The translations under genes and the position numbers were made by a program. DNA of 64,000 nucleotides from Pythium myriotylum (Eukaryota > Oomycota > Peronosporomycetes > Pythiales > Pythiaceae). The stretch is taken from contig JALJCQ010000024.1 of NCBI GenBank assembly GCA_023091665.1, forward strand, positions 558,001-622,000, in the 5' to 3' direction. How positions within the stretch are numbered: the stretch's first letter is position 1; every line of letters starts with the position of its first letter. The notes beneath the pieces were generated by a model, which was given only the letters and a program-made list of their open reading frames with translations, did no database searches and was not told the DNA's origin. Positions 55,101 to 64,000 of the stretch are shown here, piece after piece.

Positions 55101-58100
55101 GCCTTTCATGTGCCACTTCCCAGCTGATTTGTCTGCACCAACTTTGTTGTTCTCGAGGAAGTGGCGTTCTTCATCAAGGATGGTCTTCGCCAGAATTGCA
55201 TCAAGAGCGCCCTGGAGAAGTTGGAGCCAATGCGCCTTCTCCAAAACGTTTGGGGCTTTAAAGTAAATCCAGACGTGGTCGGTAGTCTCCACAGCAAAAC
55301 ATCTTGTGTTGTCCACTGCCTTTACGGCAAGGACTGTCACGGCTCGATCGGCAGCCGAAGAAAGAGCACCAGCACCAGCTTTAAAACCTTCTCGCGATGC
55401 GTAGAAGGATAGTGTGAGATTCTTCTGCGATACATAAACCTTCTGTGCATGCTTCCATGCAGCTTCTGTGTTTCCGCCAGCCGCACGTTCGAGAGGCCCG
55501 TCGTACTCCAATCTTCGTAGCGCCTGGGTGTGGGCATTCAGAGGAGGGAGAAGCCTAAGTAGTGTCTCATCTTGAAGCAATTGTGAGCCGTATGTCGCGT
55601 CCATGGCTTCCAACATTACTAGCTCTCGGCCCTTATAGCACGCAAGTAGCAGGTCCAAGTCCACGATCTTGCGAGGGTTGTGTTGCTGGTAGTACGTTAC
55701 CAAGCGTTCGCGGAACTGATCTCGCTTTGCGTGGTCTTCTTCACTCTCCTCGGCAGCTTTATTGGAGCCAGTTGTGTCACTTCCAATGACTGAATCAAGC
55801 CTCGTAGCTGCGATCCCATGATGAAATGCCCGCATCCATTGGGTTTTCTCTTCGCTACTGAAGGCAGCGCAGAAGAATGCTTTGCCATCGTGCGTCTCAA
55901 GCTCCATGCCGTGCTCGTAATTCTGCGTCGCCGTCTTCCCATGCCAATCACTGATAATTTCAACACGAAAGCTACCTTGGGGTTGGACATCAGGGTTTCG
56001 AGAATCCTCGTGGGTCAAAAAGTAGGTTAGAATGTTCTTTATGAGCACGCAATAGCGCTTTCGCATTGACGGAACCAAGTGCCCACGCTTCACAAGATAT
56101 CCTTCCATGAGAATCTCGTCATGCACTGGGGAGGTTGGAAGTAAGTCAGAATCGGAGTCGTCCTCGTTTGAGTCGACCTCGGGTAGTAAACTGACGTATT
56201 CTACGTCGTTGGCGATTTGAGTGTGGTGAATGCGGTCAAGTTCTAGGAGCAGCTCTCGCTCTCGGCCTTCAAAAGATCGAAGTAGACTCGAAACCTCATG
56301 TGTCTTCGCTGGTTGGTGAATTTGGTAGAAATTTACGAGTTTGTCGTGCAACTGGTTCCACCAGGGAGGCATTTGGGCTTTGTGGTTGGACAACTCGAGT
56401 TCTTGATAGTAGTCAGAGGCTTTGCGGAGCTTTCGTGTCCAATCCTGGAAGAGTGGTTCCACATCTGCACGAAGCAAAATTGTACCGCATATCTTGCCTT
56501 CGATGCTAAACACACGCATTTCGTGGAGCTTCGAGTTCATGTAGTTGAGATTGACCACTGTGTCGCTCAGAAGCGCCGGCTTGGTCGCTCGTGGAGATGT
56601 CGATGTTGCCTCATTTGTTTGAAGAAAATCAGCATGGGCGTCTCGGCTGTTTTCGAAGCAGCTCAATTTGGTGTTTCGGAGAACGCAGTAGAATTTCTGG
56701 AAACCAGAGCCTAGTTGTGGATGCTTCACCCAGAGGTAACTCTCGCAGTGCACGACGTCGCCGTTATTACTTCGAATTAGAGATGGACCCGGTTGCGCAG
56801 CCCCAGGAAGTAACTTCACGTACTCTTCGTCAGTGCTGATGCATGTTCCGTACGTCGCGTCAAGATCCACGAGCAACAGCCGTTCTCGCCCGTCAAAGTA
56901 GTGCAGTAAGGTATCAACTTCTGCGATTCGACGAGGGTTGTTTTGACGGTAGTACTCGATGAGCTTTCGTCGAAACGCTTCTTTATCTCCTACTCGCCGA
57001 CTGTTAGCCTCCTCTTCAGCGTCGAGTTGGGTCTTGGAGGCCGCGGCGATGCCGATACCGCTCCGAATTTTTGCCACCCATAAAGTCCGGAGTTCTTCGG
57101 AGGATGCTTCAAGTTCTAATACCCAGCTATCCTTCGATGAAGTAGACGTAGAAGTCTGTGAAGTAGCGATATTCTCAATCTCGACATGGCGGTATGTAAT
57201 GGTGAAGGTGGCGCATGAACTTGTGGTCGATTCACGCACGCTGAGCACTTGAACTACCTCTAGTGGATTGTAGGGTTCAGTTGCAAATGCTGTTTCCGAG
57301 CTGTATCGGAGTAGCTTGTCAACTGAGAGCCCACTAAACGATAACTTGGTCGAAAGCGATGACTCAGGTCCTTCCTTGTTGGCTTTAATCCACTTCAGAT
57401 ACCCTGTCATCTTTCCAAATTCGCGTAACCCACTATCAACACCTGAACTGAGTCGGCGTCTTCCACGCTGGACATCCTTTTCGCTAGTCTCAAGCGCGCG
57501 CACGAGTTGCACAACCTCCTCGTCCTGTCCAAGCGCAGTCCCATAGATACGGTCCAAGTGGGCAATCAACGCACTCTCTCGACCGATGTATTTTGCTACA
57601 AGCATGGGGACGTCGTGAATTTTCGTCGGGTGGTATTGCATGTACAGTTGCTGGATCTTGGTCTGAAACTTTGCTGCTAAAGACGGCTGATTCCTCATCT
57701 CGTCGCTTGGAGAAATAGCAGCACGAATTGCAGCTCTTTTTTGTTCTAGATTCTGTTCCTCCCGAAAGGCCGGAGTCAAGAGCAAATCCTTGAAACGAAG
57801 TAAGGCCTCGTGAATTGTTGTCGTCCATTTCGACTTCTCGTTGCCATTCGCCGCGCTACACTGAATCATGTGATGTTTAACTGTGTGAATATGAAAACCG
57901 TTATGATACTGAAGCAAAGTCCCGTGGCCATCCCAATCAGAGACTCCACACACAAGCACTTCTTCATGGGTACCAAGCGTCCCATTCGCTTTTGATGTAG
58001 CGTAATGCTCATGTGATTCATAAATCAGCAGTCGGAGTCGGTCCAAGACACAATATTTCTTCTTCATGACGGGAAATAACGAGCTCTTCTTCACCAGATA

Positions 58101-59746
58101 TCCTTCAACCAAAACGGTTACTTCGTTCTGTACCCCAGTGTGAACGTTTCCACGGTGATCGAGATTTGGCGCTGCCTTCTCGTAGTCAGGATTCACACGC
58201 CGCGATCCAGGTGTCTCCGAAGCCGCGACGTGTGCTAGCGAGGCCCTTCTCTGCATTGGCCCGGCTTGATGGCGATGCCCGGTAGATGAAGATAGCAAGT
58301 CAAACGAGTCGCGCCGAGCTTTCGCTTGCATAGCTCTGTGTGGTGATAAGGCAGGCATTGTAAGCCCAATGTGGAGAGCTGTCTCCCACGTGACCACACT
58401 TTGCCTCGTGGGTGCGGAGCAGTGGAGAGTTTTACCTTCGACTGTGGCAACAGCAAATGCGTGTGGAAACGTTTTCATTCCACCGACTTTGCCTGTCCAC
58501 TCGGTGACCGCAGAAACATGAACGACACCGCTGGGAATCTCAACATGTTGGTTGTAATCGTCCACGTCCTTGTACCAGCAGAGCGTGTTTCCATACAAAA
58601 CGTAGTATCTGCGATGCATGCTTGGCTTCACTGGATGTTTACAGAGCAAGTATCCCTCTGCGAGTGGATCCAAGTGCGAAGATGATGCTGTCCACGAAGA
58701 GATGCGCAGCCGAGACAAATGCTTAGCAGATTGCGCACTCTGAAGACTTGATGCTGCAGCTTCTCGGTGTCTCCGTCCTTCTGTTGCGCACAACTTAGCT
58801 TTTTCATTCAGCTCCTCGAGTTGTTGTTCGTTTTGCCGAATCGTATCTTCAATCACTTCGACTTCATGGACTTGTGTTGCTTCTTGCGTCTGATCAACTT
58901 CAAGTTGCGCGGCCAAGTGGGCTACACGTGATACAATGTCTTGATCCGCAATTGCTGTCGTTCTCGAGGATACCAGCGAGGACTCGTACCCTTCACCTAC
59001 GCCATCCTCTTTAGATTCTTCTTCCATCACTGTCAGCACTGCATCGTGGGCTTTAGTTCTCAATCGGTCAAGCGCTGTCTCGGTTTGCTGTGACGTCTTT
59101 CTAGCCTCGGCCAGTAAGACCTGCGCATGTCGCAGTCTCTCCTTGAGTTCCATTCGTTCGTTCTTATTAGCCTTGATCGCAGCATCAAGTACCATTGCCT
59201 CATCTGCATACTCTTGCGCACGGGCAACTGCGTCGTTTGCCTTGGCCATCGCGGCCTCCTCCTTCTCCGCTTCTTCTTGGAGATGACGCTGTGCGTCCTC
59301 AATCTCATCCTCGATAATGCGGTTGGGCTCGTCGAGCGCGTGCTGAAGCGCTGAGAGCCACTGGAGCTTCTCTTCACGGGAGTCGGCGTTGCACTGGTAC
59401 GTTGTGCCGCCGAGGTACTCGATTTCGAACGCGTGGGTCTTCTTCTTTGACGGGGAGAGAAAGCCGCTGCCGGAGCCGTTCTCGCCTAGATCCTTCACTC
59501 CCACGACCTCGAGCACATTCCGCGGCGTCAGCTTGCGCGTGTACTCTTCCTCATTCGTGTAGTAAGCGAGCATCGTGCCTTTGAGCACACAGAACCGGCG
59601 CTGCCTGCGACAAGGAAACCGGCGCTCTTCAGCAGCTCATTCCCACGGCGATTCGAGACGGATCTCGACGAGACCGCCACGTACATGATGGGCAGCGCGT
59701 GGCCTTTCTTGTGGAGATAGCCTTCCATGGTGCTGGGGCCGCTCAT
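52164..59746 (-). CDS. giant multi-PH-domain protein (2500 aa)
   Basis: Exons 59746-59685 and 59604-52164 (80-nt intron) encode 2500 aa. I count about twelve PH-type domains, seen as G-Y-L ... R-Y-x-V-L starts: residues about 7 (MEGYLHKKGHALPIMQRRFC), 337 (GYLLCKHPVKPSMHRRYYVL), 520 (GYLVKKSSLFPVMKKKYCVL), 1188 (GYLVKRGHLVPSMRKRYCVL), near 2040 (GYVRVRHQFVGSMWRERYAV) and 2180 (GYLKVRDRRRSG), with more diverged ones between. Residues 120-220 and 240-320 are coiled coil. Four copies of a helical unit of about 55 residues (L-x-x-Y-Y-x-x-x-N-P-x-K ... G-R-E ... L-D-x-x-Y-G) sit between PH domains at about 665, 895, 1105 and 1320. PH domains bind phosphoinositides or proteins, so it is likely a membrane-linked scaffold. 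Not named further. Confidence 0.85.
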
Positions 59747-60316
59747 GGCGCCGAGCGACGGCGACGTGTCGTCGCGTTGCCTTGATTCTGGGGAGTGTGG
59801 AAGATATTGGCGCGTCGGTTCGAGTCGACACTCTGTTGATTGGATGAAATACATTGAAAACATTGGATTGGCTTAAAATGTCACTCTTGTGAGATCGAGT
59901 GACTCCCAACCAAGGCAACTTCAAGCGGGATCACCACGATGGCCTTCCCGTTGGCGTGATGGAGACCCTTCCTCCGCGACCGTATCGGCTCTCGCGGCGT
60001 CGCGTAATCCGCGCGGCTCCACAGCCACGCGCGTGCAGCTGCTTGGCACCGTCCAGACGCGTTTCAAGGAAGGCAGCAAAGGGGTGTGTCAGCACGAGAC
60101 GAGGAGGGAGCTCCTCAAGAGCGGCAACTGCATCATCCACTTCGCACTCCCGACGTCGCAACCACAAAGGACAACTCCAGGACGTCTTTCTATGCGTCAC
60201 TCTAGAGAGGGAGTTGATCTCCATGCGACAAGGTGCTCGTCGTCAAGCTCTCGAGTGTGTCGTGGCGCTGCGAGTCCATTCGCAATCTTCCACCCGACAA
60301 GACACTCCTCACTGCA

Positions 60317-61318
60317 ATGCCCTCGTACAAACGCGTCGAAGTGCACACGCTCTCGACGGATTTCCGCAAGTCCACGCGCATCGTCGTCGAGCCAGAGCTG
60401 CCTGTGGCCAGCCCAGGGTTTGTCGTCGTCAAGAACCATTACGTGGGCATCAACGCAACGGATATCAACGTCACGAATGGAGACTTCACGACGAGTCCAC
60501 CTCCATTCGGGTGCGGCCTCGAGGCTGTCGGGGTCATCGCTGCCGTGGGTGAAGGTGTCGATAATGTCAAGGTCGGCGACGCAGTCGCATACCGCAAATT
60601 CGGAGCCTTCGAGGAGTACTCGAGCGCCGAGGCCTCAACGATGCTCGTAGTTCCCGAGCCCAGCAAGGACTACCTGCCTTTGCTGGTTTGCGGAACGTCG
60701 GCTTCCCAAGCCCTCGAGCTGATCGCGCACATGAAGTCAGGTGAGACCGTACTGGTGACTGCAGCGGCCGGCGGCACTGGCCAGTTTGTTGTGCAGCTGG
60801 CCAAACTTGCAGGCAACCACGCAATCGGCACGACGAGCTCGGAGGAAAAGGCCGAGTTCCTCAAATCGCTCGGTGTAGACCGCGTGATCAACTATAACAA
60901 GGAGAGTGTCGATGAAGTTCTGAAGCGCGAGTATCCGAAGGGCGTCGATCTCATCTTTGAGACTATCGGTGGCGAGATGGTTCGAACGGCTGTTGACAAT
61001 ATCGCTGTGAACGGACGCGTCTTGCTCTTTGGGTACATCTCGAACTACGTCGACCAGGGCAAGAGTGACCGCTTGCTCTTTGCTGAGATCGGGCCGAAGC
61101 TGCTCTTCAAGTCGGCATCCATTCGCGGATACGTTTCCGATAACCACAAAGAGCTCTACAACGCCCACTTTCACAAGTTGACGAAGCTGATCGAGGAAGG
61201 CAAACTCAAACCGGGAGTCGACGCGAAGGTATTCCACGGCTTGGACGAGATCCCGCTTGCGATCGATTACTTGTACGCGCGTAAAAACATTGGCAAGCTC
61301 GCGGTCCAGCTCGTCTGA
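60317..61318 (+). CDS. zinc-free medium-chain dehydrogenase (quinone-oxidoreductase-like)
   Basis: 333 aa, one exon, starting MPSYKRVEVHTLSTDFRKST. The GroES-like half has VVKNHYVGINATDINVTNGD and PFGCGLEAVGVIAAVGEGVD; the Rossmann half has the NADP-binding loop VTAAAGGTGQFVVQLAKLAG and GVDRVINYNKE. It lacks the cysteine/histidine zinc ligands of alcohol dehydrogenase and so belongs with zeta-crystallin/PTGR3 (ZADH2)-like NADPH-dependent reductases, which reduce quinones or enones. It is divergent from the PH-domain gene, 570 bp away; the upstream 400 bases are open in several frames (59889-60316) but show no clear homology. Confidence 0.87.
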   Translation: MPSYKRVEVHTLSTDFRKSTRIVVEPELPVASPGFVVVKNHYVGINATDINVTNGDFTTSPPPFGCGLEAVGVIAAVGEGVDNVKVGDAVAYRKFGAFEEYSSAEASTMLVVPEPSKDYLPLLVCGTSASQALELIAHMKSGETVLVTAAAGGTGQFVVQLAKLAGNHAIGTTSSEEKAEFLKSLGVDRVINYNKESVDEVLKREYPKGVDLIFETIGGEMVRTAVDNIAVNGRVLLFGYISNYVDQGKSDRLLFAEIGPKLLFKSASIRGYVSDNHKELYNAHFHKLTKLIEEGKLKPGVDAKVFHGLDEIPLAIDYLYARKNIGKLAVQLV

Positions 61319-61963
61319 CATCCGAGCGGTTAGTACTCGAACCGGATGCCATTCCATCCTGCATGAGATTATGGCTGAGGGCGTGAATACAGACTTTCGC
61401 CCAATGTTGAACAGGAGATACGGTACTGTAAATTTTCGCCCATGGCAGGCGTCAGACGCACCCTCAGAGTCTGACGTGTCCCGGAGCCTGGTCTCCGCTG
61501 GCGATGTCCTGACATCAGCCATCCTGTCTGTTCGAGTTGCTGATGCAAGTGGCGTTCCTGCTTCGCTCGCGACCTCCGGCACATGAAGGAGCTGCTCGCT
61601 GTAATGGAGCGTACTGGTGGCTCTGTCGTGGAGTAAAGCGATCGCTCGCGAACGATCGTCCAGGCAAGTCGCATGGAGGAGGTCAAGCGTCCGCGCTGTA
61701 TTGAAATAGCGCTCGTCTCAGGCTCCTGTACTGCATCGCCCTGTCTCGTACCCGCGTCGAGAGTGGGACGCTGACGCGCGGTGGCTCACTTGTGTGTGGC
61801 CCACGCCATTTCGATGACACATCACATGCGCAGCGTGGTCCACACCAGTTCTGCCCCACCCCTTGGGCATGAGAGAGAGAACACGACACACACACCGCCC
61901 CATCCAGTGTGGGTGACTGCGAGTCCCCCCGTTCCCCCCTGTCCCTGTCGCCCTGCGCTCGCC
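61319..61963. other. intergenic region with GC-rich promoter-like tract
   Basis: No gene is recognisable. The last 100 bases before 61964 are C-rich (CCCCCCGTTCCCCCCTGTCC) and contain AGAGAGAGA, fitting the leader of the following gene. Confidence 0.4.
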
Positions 61964-64000
61964 ATGCGCCACGAGCTCGACCCGCGCGCGCGCTCGCCGC
62001 CCGCCGAGCAGGAGGTCGACGCCGAGGTCGGGCTGCTGCTCGCGGCGCAGCTGCGTGAACTGCTGCGCGCGCAGCCGCTCGAGGCCTACCACGCGCGCGT
62101 CGTGCCCGGCGTGCTGCGCCTCCTGCGCCTCGGCGTGACCAAGAGCGCGCGCCTCAGCGCCGCCTTCGGCCACGCGCTCGGCGGACGCGTCTCATCGCTG
62201 CCCCACGTGCTCGAGACCGCGTGGTCCTCGGTGCTCGTCAAGGAGATGAGCGTCGGCGTGCGCGTGGACGCCATCGGCGCCTTTCTCGACGCGCTGCTGC
62301 TCGCGCAGACCGAAGGAAGCCCCGAGACGACCTGCGAGGCCTATCTGCAGCGATTCAAGCCCAAGAGCGCGCAGGGGCTCTGTGGGTACGTCTTCCAGCG
62401 CAACGACATCGCCTTCAACTGCCGCACTTGCCAGCTCGACGACACGTGCGTGCTCTGTCTCCGGTGCTACCAGAACGCCAACCACGAAGGACACGATGTG
62501 ACGTTCCACCGCACGCCCGCGGGCGGTATGTGTGACTGCGGCGATGCCGAGGCCTGGGCGCCCGAGGGCTTCTGTGTGTACCACGGACAGAGTGACCAGG
62601 CCGCTGAAGATGTGCCGCTGCCGCCGGCGCTCACAAAGGTCGCGGACGCTTTGTTTGAAGAGATCGTCAATTTCCTCGTGGAAATGGCCAAGAACTCGAT
62701 CGATTCGTTCGATCCGGACAAGGTGGACCGCCAAGGCCGCATCATGCTTGAGCAGCATCGCGTCCTCCACGAAGCAGAGATCACAACCAGCGCGTCCATG
62801 CCGGGGAGCCCCACGCACCAGCGACGAGTAAGCTCGGCATGGTCTCCACGGTTCCACGTCCGTATCTGCAACGATGACGTCCACTCGGACGAGGACCTCG
62901 TGTCCTCGCTTTCCAAGAAGCACATTCGCGAAGCTCGCCGCCTCGTACGCCAAATCGATTCCAACGGCTCCGAGCTGATTGCATCAAACCTGACACTCCG
63001 CGATGCGCTTGCACTTATGCAGCAACTCAAGACTGAAGGGTGGCACGTGTGCGTCGTCCACGACCAGCATATCCGCGATGAGAACATTTTGGTGAAGGTT
63101 GTCCAGTGGGTCAAGGCTATCTGTACCTACTCGACGCCACTCCACAAAATGTTCTGCGACAAGCTCTTCGCCACCTCAAATGCCATCTCGGCGCCGAAAG
63201 AACCGATCCAGGTGATGTTCTTGTCGGATCCGTACTTTCGCAAAGAGATCGTCACGGTCTTGTACGAGCTATACCTGAAGCTTCAAAGCGACAAAGATCC
63301 AAAGATTCAATTCTCCCTAGTGTTCCTGAAGGTCTATAACCGTCTTATGGTCAAGTACTTGTGCGGCATTGGAACTCGCGAAGAGACTTTATTTGGGTAC
63401 GGCGTGCAAATCTTCACGACGCCATCTATTGTCGCGCGTCTCGCAGGTTTGGGTCTCACGGAAATCATTCTTGACACCATGACAACGGCTTTGGATCTTG
63501 CAAAGACGTCGACTCTTACTGGTGCTGCCAGCCTTGCTGCCCGCGCATCCTCAGCGTCGTCTCCTTCGTCCTCTTTGTCGCTCCCAACAAGGACGCTGGA
63601 TTGCGATCATTCAATCTTGAAGTTCAAGCGGTACACGTTTGTGGTGGATCACCTTCAATACATCGTGAACATCCCTTCTATGTCAAGTGAGCTGTATCTC
63701 AATCGTGATCATTTGCGCAAGTGGTTCGGCTCCCTCAGACAAATGCAGGGCTTCGATCCTCAGGTTCGCATTCAAGATGGTCACGCTCACGTCACATTCG
63801 AGACGCAGATCTGGTTTTCAGCGTTCAACTTCCACTCACATATCAGTCGCTTGCTCACTACCTTGTGCAAAGGACTGCGTCAGCACGAAGGCTCATCAAC
63901 CGACAAATCGGCAATGATTCGCAACGTTATGGAGTGTTTCTGGGAACAACTTGAGTTCGGTGGCATGACCGATCCGAGTCTGGCGATGCATATGCCAACA
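61964..64000 (+). CDS. UBR-box E3 ubiquitin ligase (N-recognin), 5' part
   Basis: The frame is open from the ATG to the window end (679 codons), so the C-terminal RING and autoinhibitory parts are outside. Residues about 145-220 form the UBR box: LCGYVFQRNDIAFNCRTCQL, TCVLCLRCYQNANHEGHDV and GMCDCGDAEAWAPEGFCVYH, the cysteine/histidine zinc cluster that binds N-terminal basic residues. Residues about 305-385 form a ClpS-like N-domain (FHVRICNDDVHSDEDLVSSL ... ALMQQLKTEGWHVCVV), which binds bulky hydrophobic N-termini. Box plus ClpS domain is the UBR1/UBR2 layout of the N-degron pathway, which marks proteins for proteasomal breakdown. The leading 140 residues are leucine/arginine-rich. Confidence 0.92.
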   Translation, partial: MRHELDPRARSPPAEQEVDAEVGLLLAAQLRELLRAQPLEAYHARVVPGVLRLLRLGVTKSARLSAAFGHALGGRVSSLPHVLETAWSSVLVKEMSVGVRVDAIGAFLDALLLAQTEGSPETTCEAYLQRFKPKSAQGLCGYVFQRNDIAFNCRTCQLDDTCVLCLRCYQNANHEGHDVTFHRTPAGGMCDCGDAEAWAPEGFCVYHGQSDQAAEDVPLPPALTKVADALFEEIVNFLVEMAKNSIDSFDPDKVDRQGRIMLEQHRVLHEAEITTSASMPGSPTHQRRVSSAWSPRFHVRICNDDVHSDEDLVSSLSKKHIREARRLVRQIDSNGSELIASNLTLRDALALMQQLKTEGWHVCVVHDQHIRDENILVKVVQWVKAICTYSTPLHKMFCDKLFATSNAISAPKEPIQVMFLSDPYFRKEIVTVLYELYLKLQSDKDPKIQFSLVFLKVYNRLMVKYLCGIGTREETLFGYGVQIFTTPSIVARLAGLGLTEIILDTMTTALDLAKTSTLTGAASLAARASSASSPSSSLSLPTRTLDCDHSILKFKRYTFVVDHLQYIVNIPSMSSELYLNRDHLRKWFGSLRQMQGFDPQVRIQDGHAHVTFETQIWFSAFNFHSHISRLLTTLCKGLRQHEGSSTDKSAMIRNVMECFWEQLEFGGMTDPSLAMHMPT

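Noticed and set aside
59889..60650. 253-codon plus-strand frame before the dehydrogenase
   Set aside because: It overlaps the start of the dehydrogenase in another frame and has no recognisable domain; possible leader sequence.
1..64000. tRNA or rRNA genes
   Set aside because: I saw no cloverleaf-type or ribosomal RNA sequence on either strand, though short tRNAs are easy to miss by eye.

Overview
The window looks like nuclear DNA of an oomycete, probably a Phytophthora-like member of the Peronosporales. The evidence is GC-rich compact genes with very short GT-AG introns (mostly 59-86 nt, worked out here for phosphatidylserine decarboxylase, eIF3j, EMC10, a kinesin and an alpha/beta hydrolase), ordinary eukaryotic housekeeping genes, and a dense mix of eukaryotic DNA transposons and retroelements (hAT, pogo, Mutator-like, Merlin, mariner, Crypton, gypsy, copia-like LTRs, non-LTR elements). 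The genus is an inference; nothing here fixes the species.

Layout. 0-11 kb is a transposon and pseudogene field: a hAT transposase, a decayed multicopper oxidase that reads on into a ZIP metal transporter, a Crypton fragment, an intact-looking pogo element with TA target duplications, a broken piece of eIF3j and a decayed Mutator-like transposase. 11.1-17.7 kb holds three cellular genes (aldehyde dehydrogenase, mitochondrial phosphatidylserine decarboxylase, eIF3j) inside an inversion bounded by two 402-bp copies of one element. The inversion splits the aldehyde dehydrogenase gene in two, and the 9-bp target duplications of the two copies are exchanged, which shows how it happened. 18.2-25.9 kb holds a 731-aa multi-pass membrane protein and the start of a P-type ATPase, interrupted by a 4.5-kb Merlin element that contains copia LTR pieces, RNase H fragments and a Crypton. 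26-40.7 kb is nested transposons: a mariner element with about 200-bp inverted repeats that swallowed a gypsy tail, a retroelement with an OTU-like domain, a non-LTR retroelement carrying a DOT1-like methyltransferase, two MITEs, a gypsy gag and hAT remnants. 40.8-45.1 kb is a second copy of the block phosphatidylserine decarboxylase 3' end / membrane protein / ATPase start, in the gene order that existed before the inversion.

45.2-64 kb is a conserved, tightly packed gene region without visible transposons: EMC10 (with an apparent frameshift), a kinesin, a membrane-anchored serine beta-lactamase-like hydrolase, an ABHD1/3-type alpha/beta hydrolase, a 2500-aa protein with about twelve PH-type domains, a quinone-oxidoreductase-like dehydrogenase, and the 5' part of a UBR-box ubiquitin ligase. 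These genes act in separate cellular processes (ER membrane insertion, microtubule transport, lipid binding, redox, N-degron proteolysis) and form no pathway cluster.

The most striking observation is the 402-bp element with 9-bp target duplications: it caused an inversion, and its copy in the aldehyde dehydrogenase has GT and AG ends placed so that splicing it out would keep the reading frame.
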